DNA of 6,668 nucleotides from an uncultured Microbacterium sp. (GTDB taxonomy: Bacteria; Actinomycetota; Actinomycetes; Actinomycetales; Microbacteriaceae). Shown here in pieces: positions 1 to 4,031 of this stretch. Under the pieces are notes generated by a model. The model searched no databases, had not been told where the DNA came from, and saw only the letters and a list, made by a program, of their open reading frames with translations. Made by a program: the position numbers and the translations under genes. The DNA lies in the NCBI GenBank assembly GCA_947647645.1, contig CANSLE010000138.1, positions 1 to 6,668 of the forward strand. Direction: 5' to 3'. Position 1 is the stretch's first letter; each line of letters opens with the position of its first letter.

Positions 1-1044
1 AAGGTCGGCGCGGGGGAGAAGCTCGAAAAGGACGATATCCTCGCAGGCCTCACCACCGTGCTCACCGTGCGACTGCCGGAGCCGCAGTTCGAGGGCCAGA
101 CGAAGGAGATCCTCGGCACGCCCGCGGTCCGCGCCATCGTGGCCAACGTGGTCTCGAAGGCGCTGGCGGACCGGTTCGCCTCGACGAAACGCGATGACAA
201 GGCGCAGACCGCCCTCCTTCTGGACAAGGTCGTCTCGGAGATGAAAGCCCGCATCTCCGCGCGGACGCACAAGGAGACGCAGCGGCGTAAGAACGCGTTG
301 GAGTCGTCGTCGCTGCCGGCGAAGCTCGCCGACTGCCGGACGACCGACGTGGAGCAGTCGGAACTGTTCATCGTCGAGGGCGACTCGGCTCTCGGGACCG
401 CGAAGCTGGCGCGCAACAGCGAGTACCAGGCGCTGCTGCCGATCCGCGGCAAGATCCTGAACGTGCAGAAGGCGTCGATCAGCGACATGCTGTCGAACGC
501 GGAGTGCGCGGCCATCATCCAGACGATCGGAGCGGGTTCCGGTCGCAGCTTCGACCTCGGCGCCGCACGCTACGGCAAGATCATCCTGATGAGCGACGCC
601 GACGTCGACGGCGCGCACATCCGCACCCTGCTGCTCACACTGTTCTTCCGGTACATGCGGCCCCTCATCGAGGCGGGGCGGGTGTATGCGGCGGTGCCTC
701 CGCTGCACCGCGTGATCGTGGTAAACCCGGGCTCGAAGCCGAACGAGACGATCTACACCTACTCCGAACAAGAACTGCACACGCTGCTGGCGAGGGTCCA
801 GAAGTCGGGGCGCCGATGGCAGGAGCCGGTTCAGCGGTACAAGGGTCTCGGCGAGATGGACGCCGACCAGCTGGCGGAGACGACGATGGACCGGGCGGGA
901 CGTCTGCTGCGTCGGGTGCGCGTGCAGGATGCCGAAGCGGTCTCCGGAGTGTTCGAGCTGCTCATGGGCAGCGATGTCGCGCCTCGCCGCGACTTCATCG
1001 TCACGTCCAGCGACAGGCTGGACCGGCAGGCGATCGACGCGTAG
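1..1044 (+). CDS. parE: DNA topoisomerase IV subunit B (ParE), C-terminal part
   Basis: This is the ATPase/TOPRIM subunit of topoisomerase IV, which with ParC unlinks daughter chromosomes by passing one duplex through another. The frame is open from base 1, so the gene begins upstream and 347 residues are visible; the N-terminal ATPase fold is missing. The segment opens in the transducer region, and PEPQFEGQTKEILGTP (about residues 22-37) is the ParE-like form of a motif that reads differently in actinobacterial GyrB. The TOPRIM domain shows EGDSA (residues 126-130) with the catalytic Glu, and DADVDGAHI from residue 199 with the metal-binding aspartates. RYKGLGEMD at 279-287 is the conserved C-terminal motif. 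The stop TAG at 1042-1044 is made from the TA flank of the following mobile element plus the element's first G. Its likely native terminator now lies at 2391-2427. ParE is preferred to GyrB because of the motif forms and the nearby ParC. Confidence 0.93.
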   Translation, partial: KVGAGEKLEKDDILAGLTTVLTVRLPEPQFEGQTKEILGTPAVRAIVANVVSKALADRFASTKRDDKAQTALLLDKVVSEMKARISARTHKETQRRKNALESSSLPAKLADCRTTDVEQSELFIVEGDSALGTAKLARNSEYQALLPIRGKILNVQKASISDMLSNAECAAIIQTIGAGSGRSFDLGAARYGKIILMSDADVDGAHIRTLLLTLFFRYMRPLIEAGRVYAAVPPLHRVIVVNPGSKPNETIYTYSEQELHTLLARVQKSGRRWQEPVQRYKGLGEMDADQLAETTMDRAGRLLRRVRVQDAEAVSGVFELLMGSDVAPRRDFIVTSSDRLDRQAIDA

Positions 1045-1059
1045 GGCGTGTCTGACAAT
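1044..1059 (+). repeat. Left terminal inverted repeat of the element
   Basis: GGGCGTGTCTGACAAT is the outward end of the element. Its reverse complement matches 2355-2370 at 15 of 16 bases, or 17 of 18 when the TA flanks are included. It also encodes the last residues of the transposase remnant (SDTP, minus strand), so the transposase reading frame reaches the very tip of the element. Confidence 0.85.
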
Positions 1060-1406
1060 TGCCTTGTCCACGCGATGACCGCGTCGAGGACGACGGCGGC
1101 GCGGAAGACGAGCGCGAGCTTGTCGTAGCGAGTGGCAAGGCCGCGCCATTGCTTGATGTGGGCGTAGCGGCGTTCGATGACGTTGCGCTGACGATAGTCG
1201 GTGTCGCCTCGGACCACCTCGGGCCGGGTGCGTGGGCGACCGCCTGCGCGGGCAACGCGAAGATGCGCCATCAAAGGCATGAAGATGACTCCCTCGATCA
1301 TCGTTCTCGGATCAGGGAGCTTTCGGCCTGGTCGACCTGTCGGGCCCGGCAGCATTCCCACGATCAACGACCACTGAGCGTCCGTCAGCGCCTAAAGACG
1401 GGACAT
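1044..1406 (-). pseudogene. IS5-family transposase remnant
   Basis: Reading from ATG at 1406, the frame is MSRL, then a TAG stop at 1394-1392 where related transposases usually carry on, then ALTDAQWSLIVGMLPGPTGRPGR, a typical IS5-family N-terminus. After TMIEGVIF the sequence jumps to a C-terminal stretch with RQRNVIERRYAHIKQWRG and ATRYDKLAL. The middle of the protein, including two of the three DDE catalytic acids, is therefore missing; the Glu of VIER is the one that remains. GAAGATG occurs at both 1259-1265 and 1281-1287 near the deletion joint. The last element codon is CCC at 1046-1044. The next codon combines the target TA with flanking C to give TAC, so the frame lacks its own stop and runs antisense into parE as far as 831. 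The product cannot be active. Assignment to the IS5 family is confident; the IS427-like subgroup is a guess from the TA target. Confidence 0.85.
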
Positions 1407-1929
1407 GCCTGCGGCCTTCCTGTACCGCTATCTGCCCTTCGCGGGCGACCGCGGTACGAACGGGCTGCCGCGGAGCGACTTCGGATCCATGGTTCCGGCT
1501 GATGGATGCACCGACCTCATCGTGCGCGACGGCCAGCTGGTCGTCGCGGGGCCGTCAACCCGATGGATCGCCACGAGAAGCGATGGCGACAGCGGCTCGG
1601 TGGGTGTGAGGCTGCCTCCGGGTTTCGCTGGTGCCGTGCTGGGGACGAGCGCCGTCGAGCTGGTCGACCGTGCCGCACCAATTGAGGATTTAGTGCCTTA
1701 CGATGCCACGCCTGAACTTCATTCGCATGCAGCGGGGAGAGCCGCATCGGCGGGCGCCGTCGCCGCTGAGCTGGGAGAGTCCGACAACGCACGACACCTC
1801 CTTGAACGAGGCGCCAAATCCTCGGAGGCTGCTGCCGCAGCGGGCTTTGCCGACCAGGCGCACCTCACCCGAGAGTTTCGCAGACTGGTCGGCATCACCC
1901 CCGCTCAGTTCGCCGGCAGCTCGGCGTAG
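1405..1929 (+). CDS. Shortened AraC-family transcriptional regulator, probably decayed
   Basis: The ORF is 174 residues, against roughly 240-280 for full-length relatives. Residues 31-95 (PADGCTDLIVRDGQLVVAGPSTR, then a VGVRLPPG-like strand) match the N-terminal domain common in one group of actinobacterial AraC regulators. The C-terminus, AAAAAGFADQAHLTREFRRLVGITPAQF (about 142-169), is the second helix-turn-helix of the AraC DNA-binding domain. Between them, AVAAELGESDNARHLLERGA joins the start of the first helix-turn-helix directly to the linker before the second, so the first recognition helix and following residues appear deleted in frame. DNA binding is probably lost. The ATG shares the palindrome CATG with the transposase start on the other strand, and no clear ribosome binding site is visible. 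The gene ends inside the end of the VOC gene, overlapping tail to tail by 25 bp, so the two were probably acquired as a pair. It could equally be called a pseudogene. Confidence 0.7.
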   Translation: MPAAFLYRYLPFAGDRGTNGLPRSDFGSMVPADGCTDLIVRDGQLVVAGPSTRWIATRSDGDSGSVGVRLPPGFAGAVLGTSAVELVDRAAPIEDLVPYDATPELHSHAAGRAASAGAVAAELGESDNARHLLERGAKSSEAAAAAGFADQAHLTREFRRLVGITPAQFAGSSA

Positions 1930-2303
1930 AGGTCGACGGAGTTTCCATCTGGGTCCAGGAGGGTCGCGTATCGCTGGCCCCAGTGAGCGTCCCACGGCGC
2001 GACATGCGCGGCGTGGCCTGCTTCGACCAGCGCCGCGAACGCCGCATCGACCTCTGCCGGAGAGCCCTTGTCGAACGCTAGAGCGATGCGATGTCCGCCC
2101 GAGCCTGGCATGTAGGTGGGATCGAAGCCTCGAATGGTCTCGACAGTGTCCCAGGCGAGGGTCACCCCGTCATCGAGCTTGGCGTCCACGTGCGGTGCCG
2201 CGTCTTGCCCCTCCTCGATCGGTACACCGAGGGACCGGTAGAAAGCGAGGGAAGAGCCCATGTCACGGGTGACGATGCCGATGAAGCCGAGTTTAAGTGT
2301 CAT
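1905..2303 (-). CDS. VOC-family (glyoxalase/bleomycin resistance-like) protein
   Basis: This is a 132-residue single-domain protein of the vicinal oxygen chelate superfamily, cytosolic, usually a dimer of paired beta-alpha-beta-beta-beta modules. Module one begins LGFIGIVTRDMGSSLAFYRSLG (residues 5-26). Module two begins near GGHRIALAF (69-77) and closes with LLDPDGNSVDLY (115-126), the usual family signature. Of the four classical metal-ligand positions, His71 and Asp124 could serve, but the first module has Phe8 where many members carry His, and no clear acid ends that module. A complete metal site is therefore doubtful, and the substrate cannot be predicted. The ATG at 2303 is chosen because homology begins there and a -10-like TACGTT lies exactly six bases upstream; a start at 2342 would add residues unrelated to the family and lacks support. 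It lies wholly inside the mobile element. Confidence 0.85.
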   Translation of the reverse strand: MTLKLGFIGIVTRDMGSSLAFYRSLGVPIEEGQDAAPHVDAKLDDGVTLAWDTVETIRGFDPTYMPGSGGHRIALAFDKGSPAEVDAAFAALVEAGHAAHVAPWDAHWGQRYATLLDPDGNSVDLYAELPAN

Positions 2304-2309
2304 GCAACC

Positions 2310-2315
2310 AACGTA
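2310..2315 (-). promoter_or_regulatory. Putative -10 box for a leaderless VOC transcript
   Basis: On the minus strand, TACGTT fits the actinobacterial -10 pattern TANNNT and is followed by six bases and then the ATG at 2303. Transcription would begin at or next to the A of ATG. No Shine-Dalgarno sequence is present and no convincing -35 box is visible. The same geometry is seen for the kinase and response regulator genes in this window. Confidence 0.45.
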
Positions 2316-2354
2316 CGAGCCAGACGTCAGCAGATCTTGCACAGAACGGCCACC

Positions 2355-2370
2355 ATTGTCAGAAACGCCC
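2355..2370 (-). repeat. Right terminal inverted repeat of the element
   Basis: ATTGTCAGAAACGCCC mirrors the left end with a single mismatch and is followed directly by TA. It lies about 50 bp upstream of the VOC gene start and 20 bp before the hairpin taken as the original parE terminator. Confidence 0.82.
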
Positions 2371-2390
2371 TAGACCCCGAGAACGCGCGG

Positions 2391-2427
2391 GGCCCGAAAC
2401 CGATCTGGGGGGATTCGGTCTCGGGCC
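2391..2427 (+). terminator. Strong hairpin, likely the original parE terminator
   Basis: GGCCCGAAACCGA (2391-2403) pairs with TCGGTCTCGGGCC (2415-2427) at 12 of 13 positions around an 11-nt loop; the single A-C mismatch becomes a G-U pair when read from the minus strand. There is no U-tract, which is not unusual in high-G+C actinobacteria. With the mobile element removed, the stem begins about 19 bases after the parE stop codon. It also lies downstream of the histidine kinase gene on the minus strand and might act both ways. Confidence 0.65.
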
Positions 2428-2445
2428 ATCGCCGCGGCTACGGGG

Positions 2446-2503
2446 GACATCCGGATGACGACGAGATCAGAACGATCTCCTCGTCCCCGAAATCACGGAT
2501 GTC
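2446..2503. terminator. Second, long two-part hairpin
   Basis: An inner stem, GACGACGAGATC (2457-2468) with GATCTCCTCGTC (2474-2485), pairs at 11 of 12 positions around a five-base loop. An outer 8-bp perfect stem, GACATCCG (2446-2453) with CGGATGTC (2496-2503), encloses it. It may serve as a further transcription stop for parE or for the kinase on the opposite strand, or be a folded RNA element. No protein-coding signal overlaps it. Confidence 0.5.
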
Positions 2504-2510
2504 ACACGCC

Positions 2511-2551
2511 GTGCCCTGTGAAGGACAGACTGGGGATCAGTCCTTCGGCAC
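2511..2551. terminator. Third hairpin, with a bulged stem
   Basis: GAAGGAC (2520-2526) pairs with GTCCTTC (2540-2546). A second 5-bp stem, GTGCC (2511-2515) with GGCAC (2547-2551), continues it past a four-base bulge on the left side. It lies about 100 bp beyond the 3' end of the kinase gene on the minus strand, so it is a candidate terminator for that transcript. The rest of 2373-2651 shows no convincing gene. Confidence 0.4.
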
Positions 2552-2601
2552 GATCAAGAGTATGTGTGGCATGGGGAGGCCAACCTGAACCATCGGCGGA
2601 T

Positions 2602-2619
2602 TCGATTACGACTTTCGTC
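2602..2619 (+). repeat. 18-nt repeat, copy 1 (orphan, after the kinase gene)
   Basis: TCGATTACGACTTTCGTC matches 3967-3984 at 17 of 18 bases in the same orientation. It contains the short dyad ACGA-CTT-TCGT. This copy lies 32 bp past the kinase stop codon with no gene start next to it. It may be a binding site for the local response regulator left over from a lost gene, or a recombination scar. I do not recognise the motif. Confidence 0.6.
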
Positions 2620-2651
2620 TAGATGTGAACGGCCGGTAGAACCGACCCTGA

Positions 2652-3821
2652 TCAGCCCGAGAGCGGCAGCGAAGCGCTCACCACCCAGCCCTGGGACTTG
2701 CGCTCCGACTCGAACCTGCCGCCGAACAGGCGGAAGCGCTCGCGAAGACGCATGATGCCGTAGCCCGACGCGGGCAGACCCGCGGTACGCGCCGGGGGAG
2801 AATCGTCGGCGAAGGTCAGGTGCACCCATCCGCGATCAACCCGGACCACGATCTTGACGTTGTGGGCACCCGTCGCGTGTTTGAGAACGTTGGTGGCACT
2901 CTCCCGGATGACGCGGGTGAGCGCCACGAGCGATGCACTCGGCAGCCGGAGATCGTCCGGGACGTCGGCAGACACGTGGATGCCGGCTTGCCCGAGCTCC
3001 TTGGTGACGGCGGCGATGGTGCCTCCGATACCGTCCGGTGACGACATCCGCTCCGGCGACAGGTTCTCCTCTCCCCGTACCATCCCGAGTACGCGGCGGA
3101 TGTCGGTGAGGGCCTGGACCGCCGCCTCACGAATCGCTGTCTGCGACTGTGTCCGGGTCTGCGCGTCCTCGGTACGGTCCAGGACCGCGGCGTGCAAGGC
3201 GACGATGGTGATCTCGTGAGCGACGATGTCGTGGAGCTCGTCGGCGATGAGGTCGCGCTCGTGCTTGAGCTGCTCGGCGACCTCGCGCTCACTCACCTCG
3301 AGTTGAAGTGCCAAGGATTGTGCCCTCTCGAACTGTCGCCGGATCGCCAGCCCGATGATCAGGCTCACCACGCTGAGGATCGCAACGATGAGGCCGCCCA
3401 AGGGCTGGAAGACGGAGTCCGGCATCCAGACGACCGAGACGAGCCAAACGAGCCACGCGGCAAAGTAGACGGCCGTGAGGAGACCGCTACAAGTGAACGC
3501 AACAAGTCCGAGGATCGCTGCCCCCGCGAGGAGGCTGTCAGCGATCCCTGCGAAGCCGGCCAAAAGCGCCGCAACGACCAACAGCATTGCTGAGAACGGC
3601 GGACGCCACGCAAAGAGAGCGACGGAAAGAGTGATGCTCGACGTGATGATGGCCGAGACAATGTTGCCCGAACCTCCTGAAGTCGCACGGAAGAGCGAAT
3701 CAAGAATCAGAGCGATTGCCGCCAGAATGATGACGATGCGCCGAGCGGCGGGCTGCAGCGGCTGGTACGCCCAGAAGGGCGCTCGCACGAAGCGAAGAAG
3801 GTTCTCACGAACGGAGGTCAC
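2652..3821 (-). CDS. Membrane sensor histidine kinase (HisKA_3/NarL-partner type)
   Basis: This is a 389-residue kinase that would phosphorylate the response regulator encoded divergently at 4032. Counting from the GTG at 3821, about six hydrophobic segments (roughly 26-44, 54-72, 76-94, 97-115, 117-133 and 141-160) form an intramembrane sensor with no large external domain. A coiled linker follows, then the HisKA_3 dimerisation box ERDLIADELHDIVAHE with phosphoacceptor His197. The HATPase domain shows the N-box RESATNVLKHA (Asn311), acidic residues 339-340, and the G-box SGYGIMRLRER with Gly353 and Gly355. All catalytic motifs look intact. The GTG start is chosen because GATAAT lies exactly six bases before it, implying a leaderless mRNA. 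A TTG at 3866 would add 15 residues but would overlap the 13-codon ORF and lacks a good ribosome binding site. The stimulus is unknown; LiaS/DesK-like kinases with this layout often sense envelope or membrane state, but that is inference. Confidence 0.9.
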   Translation of the reverse strand: MTSVRENLLRFVRAPFWAYQPLQPAARRIVIILAAIALILDSLFRATSGGSGNIVSAIITSSITLSVALFAWRPPFSAMLLVVAALLAGFAGIADSLLAGAAILGLVAFTCSGLLTAVYFAAWLVWLVSVVWMPDSVFQPLGGLIVAILSVVSLIIGLAIRRQFERAQSLALQLEVSEREVAEQLKHERDLIADELHDIVAHEITIVALHAAVLDRTEDAQTRTQSQTAIREAAVQALTDIRRVLGMVRGEENLSPERMSSPDGIGGTIAAVTKELGQAGIHVSADVPDDLRLPSASLVALTRVIRESATNVLKHATGAHNVKIVVRVDRGWVHLTFADDSPPARTAGLPASGYGIMRLRERFRLFGGRFESERKSQGWVVSASLPLSG

Positions 3822-3827
3822 ACCGCG

Positions 3828-3833
3828 ATTATC
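3828..3833 (-). promoter_or_regulatory. Putative -10 box of the leaderless kinase promoter
   Basis: On the minus strand, GATAAT is followed by six bases and then the GTG at 3821, placing the transcription start at or beside the first codon. The -35 region falls within the end of the 13-codon ORF (about 3851-3858), where only weak matches such as TTCAAG are visible. Transcripts from further upstream through the small ORF may also read the kinase gene. Confidence 0.5.
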
Positions 3834-3849
3834 TCGCGAATATGCATCC

Positions 3850-3891
3850 TCACTTGAAGATGCCAATGAGCTGTCCGAGCCAGTACCACAT
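3850..3891 (-). CDS. Candidate 13-residue hydrophobic micropeptide
   Basis: From ATG at 3891 the frame reads MWYWLGQLIGIFK and stops with TGA at 3852-3850. It is preceded by AGGAGGTGA (3905-3897), complementary to nine bases of the 16S rRNA 3' end, with the eight-base core AGGAGGTG ending six bases before the ATG. That is the strongest ribosome binding site in the window, while the neighbouring kinase, regulator and VOC genes have none. The peptide is rich in aromatic and branched residues, has one Lys at the end and no acidic residue, and could lie in or on the membrane. It sits just upstream of the kinase on the same strand. It might be a leader peptide, a membrane micropeptide partnering the kinase, or a secreted signal. 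I do not recognise it from any family. A chance Shine-Dalgarno before a chance ATG is still possible. Confidence 0.5.
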   Translation of the reverse strand: MWYWLGQLIGIFK

Positions 3892-3897
3892 ATGTTT

Positions 3898-3905
3898 CAC
3901 CTCCT
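3898..3905 (-). promoter_or_regulatory. Perfect Shine-Dalgarno sequence of the micropeptide ORF
   Basis: AGGAGGTG on the minus strand (extending to AGGAGGTGA with position 3897) has six bases between it and the ATG at 3891. No other start codon in a longer frame uses it. It shows that a leadered mRNA crosses this region, distinct from the leaderless kinase mRNA proposed to start at 3821. Confidence 0.6.
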
Positions 3906-3915
3906 GCAATGTCTC

Positions 3916-3925
3916 GAATCGATTC
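3916..3925. repeat. 10-bp perfect palindrome upstream of the micropeptide
   Basis: GAATCGATTC reads the same on both strands and ends 10 bp upstream of the Shine-Dalgarno sequence on the minus strand. Its position suits an operator or a core promoter overlap for the micropeptide transcript. The related hexamer TCGATT also occurs in both copies of the 18-nt repeat. A regulatory role is inference only. Confidence 0.35.
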
Positions 3926-3966
3926 TTCAGACAGAGGTCAGCGCGCACGACCAACTCTTGGCTACA

Positions 3967-3984
3967 TCGATTGCGACTTTCGTC
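3967..3984 (+). repeat. 18-nt repeat, copy 2 (upstream of the response regulator)
   Basis: TCGATTGCGACTTTCGTC matches 2602-2619 at 17 of 18 bases. Relative to the inferred regulator transcription start at about 4032 it covers roughly -65 to -48, a normal activator position. It is also about 60 bp upstream of the micropeptide Shine-Dalgarno sequence on the other strand, so one bound protein could control both directions. Binding by the adjacent response regulator is the simplest idea. Confidence 0.55.
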
Positions 3985-3996
3985 CATACCGCGCGA

Positions 3997-4025
3997 CGTC
4001 GGCGTCGTCCGACGGTTCGTAAGAT
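3997..4025 (+). promoter_or_regulatory. Response regulator promoter with a -35 dyad
   Basis: TAAGAT at 4020-4025 is a -10 box, followed by six bases and then the GTG at 4032, giving a leaderless transcript. In place of a consensus -35 there is a dyad, CGTCGG (3997-4002) and CCGACG (4009-4014), separated by six bases. A weak -35 covered by a dyad, with the 18-nt repeat just upstream, suggests an activator-dependent promoter, possibly autoregulated. Confidence 0.5.
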
Positions 4026-4031
4026 GGGCGT

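Larger units (their letters stand above)
1042..2372. mobile_element. Decayed IS5-like element carrying AraC and VOC genes, with TA flanks
   Basis: The unit from 1044 to 2370 is bounded by inverted repeats that match at 15 of 16 bases, with TA at both outer edges (1042-1043 and 2371-2372). That is the target duplication expected of part of the IS5 family. Inside are a broken transposase reading toward the left end, a shortened AraC-family gene and a VOC-family gene. Joining the outer flanks restores parE ending in TAG and then running into a strong hairpin, which supports insertion as one unit. The element cannot move by itself because the transposase is dead, but its ends look good enough to be used in trans. 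Alternatives are a true passenger-carrying IS, or the collapsed remains of two IS copies around two genes; the sequence alone does not decide. A normal IS of this type would have its second end shortly upstream of the transposase start, near 1407-1470, and I see none there. Confidence 0.75.

Noticed and set aside
831..1041. The minus-strand open frame continuing from the transposase into parE
   Set aside because: Past the element tip the translation is simply antisense of parE; it exists because the target gave TAC instead of a stop codon.
504..1055. A 183-codon open frame on the plus strand inside parE
   Set aside because: It overlaps conserved TOPRIM coding sequence in another frame, has arginine/alanine-rich composition typical of high-G+C frame shadows and no family resemblance.
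1393..1404. TAAAGA six bases before the AraC ATG as another leaderless promoter
   Set aside because: The spacing matches but the hexamer lacks the final T of TANNNT, and the sequence is transposase coding DNA changed by the nonsense mutation.
1059..1502. A 147-codon plus-strand open frame across the transposase remnant
   Set aside because: It is the antisense of recognisable IS5 transposase sequence and has no recognisable start signal or family resemblance.
1703..2272. A 189-codon plus-strand open frame over the AraC and VOC genes
   Set aside because: It crosses two recognisable genes out of frame and shows no domain signature.
2562..2588. A short plus-strand ORF reading MCGMGRPT
   Set aside because: It has no Shine-Dalgarno or -10 box at the right distance and no hydrophobic or charged pattern.
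2373..2651. tRNA gene or CRISPR repeats among the hairpins
   Set aside because: The stems do not make a cloverleaf, there is no T-loop consensus, and the three hairpins differ in sequence with no regular repeat spacing.
3822..3866. A longer kinase beginning at TTG 3866
   Set aside because: It would overlap the micropeptide ORF, lacks a good ribosome binding site, and the added residues are not expected for the family; the GTG at 3821 has a well-placed -10 box.
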